Both the position numbers and the translations under genes were made by a program. Positions 32,001-42,637 of a DNA stretch of 64,000 nucleotides are shown here, piece by piece. Source of the DNA: Sorghum bicolor (lineage: Eukaryota; Streptophyta; Magnoliopsida; Poales; Poaceae); contig NC_012876.2 of NCBI RefSeq assembly GCF_000003195.3, positions 57,654,407 through 57,718,406 on the forward strand, in the 5' to 3' direction. The first letter of the stretch is position 1; the number at the start of each line of letters is the position of its first letter. The notes under the pieces were generated by a model. That model was not told the DNA's origin and did not search any database. It worked only from the letters and a program-made list of their open reading frames with translations.

Positions 32001-35000
32001 TTGCCGGGGCACTTCAGTACCTCACCTTCACCCGCCCGGATATCACCTATGCAGTTCAGCAGATCTGTCTTCATATGCATGATCCTCGGGAGCCACACCT
32101 CACCGCTCTCAAGCGGATCCTACGCTACCTCCGCGGCACCGTCGACTTCGGTCTCCTCCTTCACCGACGGTCGCCCTCCACCGAGCTCGTCGTCTACACT
32201 GACGCCGACTGGGCCGGGTGTCCGGACACCCGCCGCTCCACCTCCGGCTACGCCGTCTTCTTAGGCGGCAACCTGGTGTCTTGGTCGTCCAAGCGCCAGC
32301 CAGTCGTCTCCCGCTCCAGTGCCGAGGCGGAGTATCGCGCTGTCGCCAACGGCGTGGCTGAGGCTTCGTGGCTCCGTCAGCTCCTCGCCGAGCTCCACAG
32401 TCCTCTCTCCCGGAGCGCACTGGTCTACTGCGACAACGTCAGTGCGGTGTACCTCTCCACCAACCCGGTCCAACACCAGAGGACCAAGCACGTGGAGATC
32501 GACCTAACTTCGTCCGGGACCGGGTCGCTATCGGCGATGTTCGGGTCCTCCACGTCCCGACCACCTCCCAGTTCGCCGACATCTTCACCAAGGGTCTCCC
32601 GTCCTCGACTTTCGCCGAGTTCCGCTCCAGCCTCAACATCACCAGTGGCTAGTTGCGTCTGTGGGGGGCTCGTGTGTGTTGTACTTCTTTCTTCTTTTCA
32701 GTCCAGTCTGCAAACTCCGCTGCGCCGGTAGTTCAGACTGCGGGGGGTGTTGGAGTATAGGAGTGAGTATTGGCCCATGTGGCTAGGCCCATGAGGCCCA
32801 TGTATGCTATACTATATTGCTACCCTCCTAGGGTTAGCCTAATCAATGAAATTAACAGTTTAGCAAGATCAACTTCCAGTAACTGTGTCGAGTTTACTTT
32901 ATACTTGCAATGTTCTGATGTGACATCATGGGAGAACCTGAAACTTGATAATTGAAATGGTCACTTTGGTCACTAAAGACAAAATAATTGGTGCACATTT
33001 TAGTTATCTGTGTAAACATAGTAGTTGAAGTGGACCTATCGCGACATATGACCATATGTTCATGCACTAGAGAGATTGCGTATGTATTAACACTGTCCAA
33101 AGAAAAGAAATTGGTAGGTCATTGGAGGCTGTTATTTAAACTTTGAATATATTTCGCTCGAGTTCCAGTTAACTCTGGATTAAGCCATATTTGTGACGAT
33201 AACCATAAGATACATTCCAGCATACATGACTTACAGAGTAAGCTTGAGCCCCTTCAAACAAGACCTGGAAGTATCTGGATACTTTGTTGAAGGTTTTAAT
33301 TCTGCCTGAAAGTGGCGACCTTCCAGGGACCTGACCTTAGAGCAACTCCAACAGTAGCCCCCAAAACTAGGCCCCTACTTTTAATTTGGGTGCTCCCCCT
33401 ACTTCTTGGGGCTTAATTTTTTTGTTTCAACTCCAACAGTAGCACCCAAATTTAGGCCCCCAAACATATTCCAGAGAGAATGACAGAAGGGACCCACTTG
33501 TCAGTGTCTATTTCTTCTCCCTCTTTTTTCTTCCTTTGGACATGGACACATTAGAGCATCGAGCTGGTTACCGTAGGGTGTCATACACATGCAAGGGTAG
33601 AGAGAGAGAGGGAGCATGCGCTGGGGCTAGGACACGCGATGGAGGATGGGGGCTGCCCTGTTTGGGCCAACCGGAATGGAGTCTGGGGGAGAAATATGGG
33701 TGCCCAGCCAAATATGGGGTCTGGAGTAGGGGCCCTGCTGGAGTAATATTTTTAGCCTGGGCACCCATATTTAGCTATTGGGGTTTGAGTAGGGGTCCTG
33801 CTGGAGTTGCTCTAAGATAGCACCTTTATTTTCATTATCCTCCACAAACAATAGGTTTTCTATCTTTAGGTCTTTGTGCAGCTACAGTTTTGTAATTAAT
33901 GTAAACTTTTCTTGTCTCTCTCTTTTTCCAGATTGCAAATTTCCGCCCTTCTGACGAAGATCTGGATTATCCTGGGAAACTTGAGCGATCTGTGGATACG
34001 TCTTCAAGTGCTACTGTTAGTTTGCTGCTCACTTTATTGCAATTGGTTCTTTCCATCGTACTCTTTCTATTCCAACATACTGTCCAGTCAAAAAAAAATG
34101 TATCATTCTGGACATCAGCATGGTGAATAGCACACTACTTTGACCACTAATTACCTTTATGATATATTATGCTCCACCTGACCCAAAATGGCACTCGTTT
34201 GTGACAGTTACATATGTTTTTTATAAAAAGCACATGGTTCTTATTACTGGTTCTATTTGTTTTAACCTGTAGGTTGGTGACAACTCGGACATATATGTAA
34301 CATGGTACAGACCATTGGAGAAAACAGTTTCATGCCTATCAAAGCTATATCGCTGTTTAGAGCCTTCTGTCTTCACTGGCTTAGCCCAGGTACTGGACCT
34401 ATCAAAGTTACGATCATTTATCTCACTAAACCATCCATTTGCTGGCTGTTTCCTTTTCATTTGACTTGGCAATACATATTAATCTGATTGCCACCAGGAA
34501 GCTGTAGAAGTTTGCTCAACATCTCTTCAGGTTGGTATACAATTTGGCCCAACTCCCTCCTCTTTTCTTGTTTTCCATGGGATCAATGATTAAGATAAAA
34601 CACTATTCCTGTTTTTATGCTATGATGTATTATCTTACTATTTGCTATTCTGAGAAATACTCTATTGATGTTGTGAACAGAGTGCAAGCAAGGTCATCTC
34701 AAAGAAAGCAACCCATATGGATGGCCAGCTTTTTCTGATTAAGCACCTCCTCATTCTACGGGAACAGGTGTCCATCTATCTGTGCTTCATGAAAATTTTC
34801 ATCTTGTTCATTAATTTGATCTTGTGACTCATAAGGTACATACCTGTTTGCAGATTGCTCCATTTGATATTGAGTTCTCTGTCACACATAAGGAATTGGA
34901 TTTCTCCCATTTATTGGTATTTATTACAAACTTTACTCCTTCCATATGAAATACTAATTATTTATCTCGTGCATGTCATTTGCATGAGAACATTAATTAT

Positions 35001-37565
35001 TCTACTTATATATGTGTTCACTTTCTCTTAATTCTGATTCTCTGAAATAAAATTCCTTAGGTTCCATTGTTTTTTTATGTTTATAGTTTAAATTGGTACC
35101 TATCATACAACCATTTCATTTCATTTTATTTGGAATATATTGTTTCTGATTGCTAACTACTGCAAATCAATATTTTGCAGGATCACCTAAGAAGGATTCT
35201 CAGGGGTCAGGTCTCGTTATTTGATTGGTCGAGGTCAACATCACTAGCTAGGACCTTTTCTCCTCGTGTTTTGGAGAACCAAATTGATGCCAGAAAAGTA
35301 ACTAACTTGACCTGAAGCCTTTTTGTGGTTTGTACTATAATTTGAAGATGCATATTTGTTTGCTTCTATAAATTTACCGGTCCATATTAGTCCAGATATG
35401 TGCATGCATTACATAGAATGAAGTTGCGACATTCAGATAAAGTAGGGGATACCTGATCGGCTTTAATATTTTCTAGTAGCTCACATCTTTCTTTGATTTG
35501 AGCTTATTTTGCTATTGTTGTTTTATTTCAGGAGTTGGAGAAAAGCCTTAAAGCTACCTGTGAAGAGTTTATAATGTCCATAACTAAATTAGTAGTGGAC
35601 CCAATGCTTTCTTTTGTTACTAAGGTAGCGATATCTAGCCTTCTGCAACCTTATTGCATAATTTTGGTGTCCTTTTATGTACCTTGCTATATATATAGTA
35701 CCTGCCATTTGAACCCTTGCTATGTTTTGTATCCCTCAACCCATGAAGGCCTGGAAAATTGTTAGTTATTTGCTAGTAAGGGCAAACTTTGAGGTTCTTC
35801 ACTGTATTCTTCTGTAATTACCCTTGTTTGACTACTACTGGAAGGGTCTAGGGTTTACTATGCATTAAGATGGGGTACTATGCAAACTACAGAACTAGTA
35901 TGGTGTAACTGTAATGCCTACTAAGATGTAAATCCCTTTTACCTTTTATATGTTACATTCTAATGTGATCATGGCATAACTCTGGCAGGTAACTGCCGTC
36001 AAAGTTGCATTGTCCTCTGGTAGCCAGGGTCAGAAATTAGATTCAGTTCTAGCAAAACCCTTGAAGACTCAAGCTTTTGCTTCTCCTGATAAAGTTGCTG
36101 AGCTGGTTCAGAAGGTGCCTTTTCAAATTCTTCAGTATATGATGCAAGCAAATATGAATGTTTTATTTTCCCAAATCTTATATGAAAAGTTGTTTTCCCT
36201 GAATAGGTTGCTGCTGCTATTGAACAAGATTTGCCCAAAGTAATGTCCAAGATGAGGTTGTATTTGCAAAATCCATCTACCCGGATGATCTTATTCAAAC
36301 CTATCAAGTAAGGATATCTCCCACATCCATACACCTTTTTTTTTTGCCTTCCATATTTTTCAAGGAATATCTAGGACTTGTGAGCTTAGTTCAAGAATTA
36401 GGTTTTTGAGCCAAGACCAGCATAATATTTTTCACTATGTTCATAATTCAGCACAAAAAGTCTAACTTGTGTAAATCTTAAAAATCAAACCAAATGTTTT
36501 TATACATCTTAGCCCTGGTCTACCAATTTCACTGATTCTCTGTATCTGACATCGAATTACTGATTGTTTGAAGCATGTGAACTCAGTTACACATTGCCAG
36601 CATAATGAATTAATTGTCACTTATAGTCTGCCAAATTTCCATAAGAAACCTGCCATTTCAATGATAATAATAATATTAATAATTGTACTTTCTACCTTGA
36701 AATTGTGATGAATCATTCTAGGCTCCTCTGGATCAATCATTCCTCATGGGATTGAAGGGGATTGAGGGAGAAATTAGTTCATTTTCCCCTCAATCCCCTC
36801 CAATCTCTATGGGGAATGGGTGTATCCAAGGAGCCCTGACGGAGACACTGGCCAGGGTTCAAATCCTGGGGAGGAAAAAAAACTCACTGGCAACCTAAAA
36901 AATAGTGGCAGTGCTGGTCTTTGGTGCTTGTGGTTGGGTTGGGCCCTCCTACCAGAGGGGGAAGTTGCAATGGTCGTCTAGGGTGAAGCTAGGGTTTTGG
37001 GGGCTTTTTTGGCCTGTGTCGTTGAGGCAGCTTCTTAGTCATAATGACTTGTGAATCCCTCAACTGTTTTTGTATGTGTTGTATACTGACATATCATTCC
37101 TAGAGTATTTTGATGTGAGTTCCTTGATTAGTTTGGTGCATAGAAGGTTATCAAACCTTATGAAATTATTGGAAACAGTAGTTTAAAGTGTGCTATGGTG
37201 TGTGCTGCTATTTGTGTTATGGTAGTATATAACTTCTAATAGATTGAGTGGTTAATATGGTGGTTTCCACTATGAATGAAACTAACCTACTGAAAAATTA
37301 ACCTTTGTTGTTTCTTGATTATCTAGCTGTGCTACTTTAGAGTACACAGAGAACCTTTCCTAAATGTAAACTGGAGAAAAGGTGAAGCACTATTTCCAAA
37401 GTATTTCTTCTTCTTATACCTCTCTTTGGCCACAGGACAAATATAGTTGAAGCCCATATACAGCTGCAATCCCTTCTGAAGTCAGAATACACCACTGAAG
37501 AAATGCAATCAATCGGTATGTTGTCGATACCTGATCTACAGTCTCAGCTTGACAGCCTTTTGTAG
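20039..37565 (+). CDS. COG3: Conserved oligomeric Golgi complex subunit 3 (COG3/Sec34), 25 exons
   Basis: The product (778 residues) is a lobe A subunit of the COG tether, which captures retrograde vesicles at the Golgi. Coding exons: 20039-20119, 20256-20339, 20770-20871, 20961-21005, 21084-21158, 21263-21358, 22546-22623, 24229-24314, 24404-24470, 24562-24624, 24708-24809, 24920-25024, 25116-25208, 25604-25692, 26855-27074, 33932-34015, 34273-34389, 34498-34530, 34681-34767, 34854-34916, 35181-35297, 35532-35624, 35989-36114, 36207-36307, 37436-37565. Every junction is GT-AG and the frame is open throughout. The Sec34-type region starts near residue 90 ([15 protein letters not shown]); typical stretches are [24 protein letters not shown] and [12 protein letters not shown]. 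The length fits plant COG3. Start: an in-frame upstream ATG at 19,916 is possible, but [10 protein letters not shown] fits family starts better. Intron 15 (6.86 kb) holds a Copia element; introns 14, 15 and 24 hold MITEs. Confidence 0.95.
21359..22545. other. COG3 intron 6, with a possible SINE-like remnant
   Basis: No gene. Near 21,770-21,830 the complement carries GGTTCAAGTATC, similar to a pol III B box, beside CTAGGAGGTATCGG. This could be a SINE fragment, but no A box was found. Confidence 0.3.
22624..24228. other. COG3 intron 7
   Basis: No gene. ATCGGTGCCATGGCGA occurs twice (about 22,759 and 22,794), each beside a GATTAGTCG- or GATTAATCG-like motif. A possible tRNA-derived segment lies near 23,905-23,960 (TAGTGGTAGTGGGC, then GGTCATGGGATCAACTCC). 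Confidence 0.3.
25853..26085. mobile_element. MITE in COG3 intron 14, CTA target duplication
   Basis: GGCCTTGTTTAGTT at left and AACTAAACAAGGCC at right, flanked by CTA on both sides (25,850-25,852 and 26,086-26,088). Core includes GCACTTTCGTTTGTTTGTGG and AAAGATTCGTCTCGTGATTT. Confidence 0.92.
27179..27183. repeat. Target site duplication, left copy, of the Copia element
   Basis: AGATC directly before the 5' LTR; the identical AGATC follows the 3' LTR at 32,866-32,870. A perfect 5-bp duplication is normal for LTR retrotransposon integration. Confidence 0.95.
27184..27301 (+). repeat. 5' LTR of the Copia element (118 bp)
   Basis: Starts TGTTGGAGTATAGG, ends ACAGTTTAGCA. It contains GGCCCATG twice and TATGCTATACTATATT as a possible TATA region. 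The 3' LTR is the same sequence. Confidence 0.97.
27302..27315 (+). promoter_or_regulatory. Primer-binding site of the Copia element
   Basis: TGGTATCAGCAGAC directly after the 5' LTR. The first nine bases match the complement of the 3' end of plant initiator Met tRNA, the usual Copia primer. Confidence 0.85.
27395..32652 (+). pseudogene. Copia Gag-Pol polyprotein, broken by two stops and a frameshift
   Basis: One long frame runs from an ATG at 27,395 ([14 protein letters not shown]) to a stop at 32,650-32,652 with three breaks: TAG at 28,409, TAG at 31,775, and a one-base deletion near 32,507. Domain order: proline/alanine-rich N-terminus; Gag of the UBN2 type around 28,430-28,780 ([18 protein letters not shown]); an RGG/RRRR basic tract at 28,915-28,975 instead of a CCHC knuckle; aspartic protease [10 protein letters not shown] (29,231); pre-integrase zinc motif WHRRLGHP with CHACQLG; integrase HCDLW, QCDNG, QNGKAER (Asp-Asp-Glu); reverse transcriptase [11 protein letters not shown] and LYVDDIVL; RNase H YTDADWAG and SSAEAEYRA. 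The deletion removes the frame of the last 48 or so residues. The copy cannot make a full polyprotein. The first two kilobases are much more GC-rich than the flanking intron. Confidence 0.93.
32748..32865 (+). repeat. 3' LTR of the Copia element (118 bp)
   Basis: Identical to the 5' LTR by eye and preceded by the purine tract GCGGGGGG. Followed by target duplication AGATC (32,866-32,870). Confidence 0.97.
33337..33815. mobile_element. MITE with TTAGAGCAACTCCA ends in COG3 intron 15
   Basis: Left end TTAGAGCAACTCCAACAG and right end CTGGAGTTGCTCTAA are inverted. ACTCCAACAGTAG occurs again near 33,430, and the right half has two copies of GGGTCTGGAGTAGGGG-like sequence. No transposase. Fits a PIF/Harbinger or Tourist-type MITE. 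Confidence 0.8.
36719..36836. mobile_element. Small foldback element in COG3 intron 24
   Basis: GGCTCCTCTGGAT at left pairs with ATCCAAGGAGCC at right. The interior GGGATTGAAGGGGATTGAGG pairs with CCTCAATCCCCTCCAATC. Size about 118 bp, typical of a very short MITE. Confidence 0.65.
36838..37040 (+). repeat. Possible SINE remnant in COG3 intron 24
   Basis: GGTTCAAATCC near 36,858 matches the pol III B box (GGTTCRANNCC). It is followed by a diverged GC-richer tail (TTGGGCCCTCCTACCAGAGG). The A-box side would fall in the adjacent foldback element, so only a 3' fragment would remain. Confidence 0.35.
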
Positions 37566-38410
37566 CTTGCATACAGTTGCAAATTGCTCCTATAGTCCTT
37601 GTTGAGGTTGCAGTGCAGTTCTTTCAAGTAACCAAAGTAAAGTTGCTTTTCATTAAAAAAAGAAGAGTAAAGTTGTTATCACAATTCCGAACCGCTACCA
37701 GATTCCTGTTGTAACTTCTCATTGTTTTATATAATATAAAAAATGGAATGGAACACCCCCCCCATGATACATGTCATCGTGGATGCTCTGGAAGTTTGAA
37801 CTCATATACCGTGGTGACTCTGTATATTGTACGTGCACGTTGGTTCATCCTCAGAAATTGGCTGTTAGTGAAACCTGCCTATCGTGGCATAATTTCAACG
37901 GATGATGGGTACGCAACGCATCTCTCACTTTTTTTTAGAGGAATCATGTCTTCTTGTGCTAGTACTACAGCGAAATCCCATTGGAAGTTTCCTACTCTTC
38001 TAGACATCTAGATAGGCCGTGTCAAATGGCTCAGTTCCATTTGCTAGAGATTCCGGTCCACTTGTTGCACCAGATTCGTGTGTGAAAATAACGTGATGCC
38101 TTTTGAGCGTTGTGTGGGGTCTCTGGCTGGCGACTGGTGACACGCAGCTGGTACTGTTAGGGGTAGCCATCAACCGCGGGTCATAGCTGCCTGCGAGCAG
38201 CCTGGTGCTCTGCTCGGCGATTAGCATCTGTCGTCGTGGACGACGGCGATCGTGCATGCGCTTGTTTCGTTCCCTCGGCGTGGAAACGGAGCAGGAGAGG
38301 TGCTCCTGCCGATTAGCAGTCTGCCAACGCTCCTGTCACGGACTCACGGGCTGGGCCCCATTTCTACGCGGACTTGGGCCCGCCATGTCGCTTTTGGATT
38401 CCCCTTTTTA
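37566..38410. other. COG3 3' flank, gene-free
   Basis: Downstream of the stop codon; no polyadenylation site could be fixed. Short ORFs on both strands carry no domain. 38,170-38,340 is GC-richer without recognisable content. Confidence 0.35.
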
Positions 38411-38656
38411 GGCCTTGTTTAGTTTCTCAAAAATTTTGTAAAATTTTTCAGATTTCACGTCACATCGAATTTTTAAATATATGCATGGAGTATTAAATAT
38501 AGATGAAAATAAAAACTAATTGTACAGTTTGGTCGGAATTGACGAGACGAATCTTTTGAGCCTAGTTAGTCCATAATTGGATAATATTTATCAAATACAA
38601 ACGAAAATGCTACTATTCCTATTTTGCAAAAAAAAAATTTGGAAGTAAACAAGCCC
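38411..38656. mobile_element. MITE of the GGCCTTGTTTAGTT family
   Basis: Left end GGCCTTGTTTAGTT after TTA. Right end GTAAACAAGCCC is followed by TTA (38,657-38,659). Core ACATCGAATTTTTAAATATA and GACGAGACGAATCTTTTGAG. Confidence 0.85.
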
Positions 38657-38801
38657 TTAGAGCAAGGCTCGTCGCCTCGTCGGGTTGAGTGCCCGCGGTT
38701 GCTGTCAAGCGAGCTGGCCGGAGTGATCAGACGCCTCGTTCTATCGGTTTCAGCATGCACCTCGCGAGTGCTAACCTGTGTACGCGGATTTGTGCGGTAA
38801 G

Positions 38802-39026
38802 GGCCTTGTTTAGTTTCGAAAAAAACATTTTCGTTCGTTTGTGGTAAATATTGTCCAATCATAAACTAACTAAGCTCAAAAGATTCGTCTCATAAATTAT
38901 AGATAAATTGTGCAATTAGTTTTTGTTTTTTTTATATATTTAGTGCTACTATACATATGCCACAAGATTTAATGTGACGGAGAATCTTGAAAAGTTTTTA
39001 TATTTCGGGGTGAACTAAACAAGGCC
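38802..39026. mobile_element. MITE of the GGCCTTGTTTAGTT family, AAG target duplication
   Basis: GGCCTTGTTTAGTT to AACTAAACAAGGCC with AAG at 38,799-38,801 and 39,027-39,029. It lies only 145 bp from the previous copy. Confidence 0.9.
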
Positions 39027-39029
39027 AAG

Positions 39030-41129
39030 GTTTCATTTGTTCGTCCTCCTCCTCTATCATGATAATTAACTCTATCTCTCTCTCTCTCTTAAGATATTCG
39101 ATTGTTTTCTGTAGGCGCTAGCTAAAAAAACTAACTTACAATAAACCGAGATGGCAATTAATCATTAGCACAGTATATATATATATAGAGGCAAAAGCAT
39201 GGGCTTTTCACTTGCGCTGCACTGATAGGCGTAGGCATAGGCGCTTATATATCAATCAATGGAAACGGTAGACAGGAGGTAGGGCCAGCGTAGCTTGGAT
39301 TGGGATTATGATTGGATTGGACGTGGGCACGTGGCTTTGTGAGCTGTGACTTTTGCGGTGTTCATCTATCGTACTTGGCTCGCGTGGGAGATATATTTTT
39401 TTTTCGCGGTCCGGTCCGGACGTCCGGTTGGGGTGGAGAGGGACAAGCTGGGGGCATTATTCACTGGACCCACCTACTATACTCATGCAATGCAACACGA
39501 GACGATGCAGATGTGATAAGATGATGATAAGTTGCAAGTTTATTATTCGGCATATTTAGAATTTGCTCCGCTGTAGGAGTATGCGTTATTGATTGGCTGT
39601 TGCATTGGTATTCGAAGAGATGCGTGCAGATATTTTCAGATACCTCATTTATCCGACGACCTTTGTGGGGGTTCATATATGAACTAGAAGAAGCACAAAG
39701 GTCGAATAATAAAGTTGAACCAGATAATAAAGTTGAAAAGAATGAAAAGGGACATGAAAATGACCTGTAGCCTCCCTGTTCTGAAAACGAACTTGGCCGT
39801 TTGATTACATCTTGCTAATTGCTATCGGCTGGTAGTGAAGAACAAGGTTGGTGTGGGAGCAGAGAAGCAATCGGTGTTTAACAAACTACTTTGTTTATAC
39901 ATGTTGCCATGTATTTTTGCCAAGTGAAACAACCGTGTGACGGCCAAAATACTTCGTAGCAAAGTCAAACTGAAAATTTGTAACCATTGACTGGACAGCT
40001 GAGGCGCGGGCAGCATCCACTCCGTAGCACGAGGGTCTTGACGAGTTGCCTTTTCTGCTTACTGCTAAGCACAGTGCCCGCGAGGCCGTGACAAAAGGAA
40101 AAAAAAAAAAGAACGCAAAGACCAAAGAAAAAGAGAAAAGATGACAAAGATGCTTGTGGCGCGACATCCCTTTTTTTAGTTTCTTTACCTTGGTTTTCCT
40201 TTCATTTTCTTACATGTACAGAAAGAAACATATACGTATATAGTCTTGATGCTTGTGGCGCGACATTTTTTTAACCTTGATTAGCTTAATATCAACCATA
40301 TTTTTTTCTAACTAACAAACATACGAGCTGCGCAAGAGTTTGCACACGTTCTGTGTTTAGGAAAAAAAAAGGGGTAAGATTCTTCACCTGCAAATGCATG
40401 CCATTGGAATCAGCTCCTTTTGTTGCCAACAACGCTGATGAGGACACAGCTGTTAATCGCTGCGCTGAACTCACAACAGTATAATAACAGATGCTTGCAT
40501 GCATTGCATGCGATCCATTCGCCCTCATGAATGATCATACACTGCTTTTCTGGATCAATATAATCAAGGACAGAGCCACATATTGTCATTCGTCACCGTA
40601 CCAAAGTTGCTCAACAGTTAACATGACACCGGCATGTGCACGGGTAGAACTGCACAACGACCGTGTTGTATTTTTTTTCGATACTCAAAACAGAGAAATC
40701 AGGCAACACTTATAACAATAAAGCTGCACTCAAGCGTTTATACAACCAAACTCTTGACAATTGACAAGGCAATTCTGAAAACGAAGAGGCCATCCATGAA
40801 AGACAAACAAAAAACAAATAGAATTGTTGCTGCTAGGTGATTCTAGGGTAGTGCACGCAAGGGAGATGATCTGAGTGACTTAGAAGCATCACTACGCTAG
40901 CAGCTGCAAGTGACTTCAGAATGTGACCCCCTGATAAGACCTGCAAAAAAAAATAAAAAGAAAACAAATGGGTTCGTCATTGTACCTGCAGCATGGATGA
41001 TGGCATGGCAAGACCATGGACACGCACGACGTACAGTGTCCATTATTGCCTGATGCCCAACAGTGATAGCCAAAACTTGTCGGACATCTAGTTCTATATG
41101 GATATCATGCATGCTGCGTCTGCGTTAGC
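39030..41129. other. Gene-free intergenic sequence
   Basis: Contains a CT microsatellite near 39,070-39,090 and a short TA run near 39,174. GCTTGTGGCGCGACAT occurs twice (about 40,153 and 40,251), and CATGCATTGCATGCG lies near 40,498. Several short ORFs on both strands have no domain. Confidence 0.35.
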
Positions 41130-41432
41130 CATTGTTTAGGTCTGGTTGAGTTGGGTCAAAACTTCGTCTCGCGATTTACAGGCAAACTGTGTAATTAGTT
41201 TTTTTCGTCTATATTTAATATTTTATGCATATGCCGCAAGATCGATGTGCTTAAAAAATTTTGGGAACTAAAAAAGGCCTTAGTTCACTCCAAAAACCAA
41301 AAACTTTTTAAGATTCTCCGTCACATCGAATCTTGCGACACATATATGGAGTATTAAATATAGATAAAAATAAAAACTAATTGCACAATTTGTCCGTAAA
41401 TCATGACAAAAAGAAATTGGGAACTAAACAAG
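41130..41432. mobile_element. Two partial MITE copies side by side
   Basis: The first fragment has CTCGCGATTTACAGGCAAAC and ends GGAACTAAAAAAGGCC near 41,279. The second begins GGCCTTAGTTCACTCC and ends GGAACTAAACAAGG. Both carry the core of the GGCCTTGTTTAGTT family, overlapping at GGCCTT. Confidence 0.75.
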
Positions 41433-41579
41433 GATGTTTGCTCGTCATTTCCTTTCTGTCTGTTCTCATTATTCGTCTACGTTATTTATGTCAGTTGTAC
41501 TGACTATCCTTAAAGTACACATAGATATCTTTTTACTGATAAAAATAGTTGTATATAAGCACAAGCATGCATGAAATTA

Positions 41580-41610
41580 ACCCCCCCCCCCCCCACCCCC
41601 TCACCCCCGC
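41580..41610. repeat. Poly-C tract
   Basis: A run of cytosines broken by two single A and one TCA, about 31 bp. Confidence 0.95.
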
Positions 41611-42529
41611 AAACCCAAAATGATTATCCTAGAGAATTGTCTACCCATATTTGCCCTCCAAGGGAGATCTTGCTTTTTTGCATGTTGGATAGATTACCAG
41701 ATGAAATTAATTTCTAAAAGTTCTTTGCTGCATTATTGTTGGTTAGAGCATTATTTTGGCGTTTTGGCCAATTTTGTACAACTAGCTTCGGGATGTCCAA
41801 AAGCTAAAAGCTTCTGACACCTAGATTTAGGGGCGAAGCTACATTGTCATCAGGGGTGCAAATGCTTGACAATGTATATATATATGCACTCCATGAAGTA
41901 AGAACGGTGATTAGGTCCAAAATTTCACCATATATACACCCCCATGGAAGATGTCTATGCACCCACAGGCTTCACCACTGCCTAGATTGTCCAAAAGGTG
42001 AAACAAATTAATGACCTATGAGACAGAAACTCACGTTTATACACTCTCTCATGAATATATATGTATGCAGGCACACTCTAGTAATCTATGTTATGATTAT
42101 GATCTCCATGAAGTATGGTTAATTACATTGAAGGTTCTTCTAAGGTCTAACAGTCATTAATTGCTACAACAGGGTTACAAAGGCGGCAGGATCAAAGTTT
42201 ATGGAAACCGTGTCGCAAGGCAAGTCTCAATAGGGTTCATCAGAAAATTTAATGGCATTATATATGCTCATGTGGTGCCATATTGATGAAAAGAGTGATG
42301 ATAAAAGTTTTATGGGAGTTGAGAGTGTTTCATATAGGGATGAAATTCTTCTGCACTGTTTTTAAAATATTGATATTGATGTGTTGAAAACTAAGCCATG
42401 AAACCTCCACTAAGACTAGCCTAATCACATCACTGACTGGTCCTTGCCTCCTTGGTGAATCTTCTACTATGAACCATCCGAGAAGACTTGTGTGTGATAT
42501 ACACAACGAGAACAAAACACTCCTATTGG

Positions 42530-42637
42530 CTTTGTTAATTCCTGACGGTTTTAAAACTACCAACAGAAATAAGAATAATTCATGTCGGTTTTTAGCTCAT
42601 TCCCGACGGTTCATGAATTTTCCTTAGTCCGGTAGTG
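42530..42637. mobile_element. CACTA-type transposon terminus (remnant)
   Basis: The complement starts CACTACCGGACTAAGG at 42,637 and then repeats short motifs: ACCGTCGGGAAT (about 42,607), AACCGACATGAATTATT (about 42,585) and ACCGTCAGGAATT (about 42,548). A CACTA start followed by subterminal repeats is typical of En/Spm elements. No matching left end was found within the window. Confidence 0.6.

Larger units (their letters stand above)
27184..32865 (+). mobile_element. Complete Ty1/Copia retrotransposon inside COG3 intron 15
   Basis: The 5,682-bp element is bounded by two 118-bp LTRs (27,184-27,301 and 32,748-32,865) that are identical by eye, both TGTTGGAG...TTTAGCA. A primer-binding site TGGTATCAGCAGAC (27,302-27,315) resembles the initiator-Met tRNA complement. 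A purine tract GCGGGGGG (32,740-32,747) precedes the 3' LTR. Integrase lies before reverse transcriptase, as in Copia. It is in the same orientation as COG3. Identical LTRs point to recent insertion, yet its coding frame carries three lesions. LTRs of 118 bp are very short for a full-length Copia element. Confidence 0.97.
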
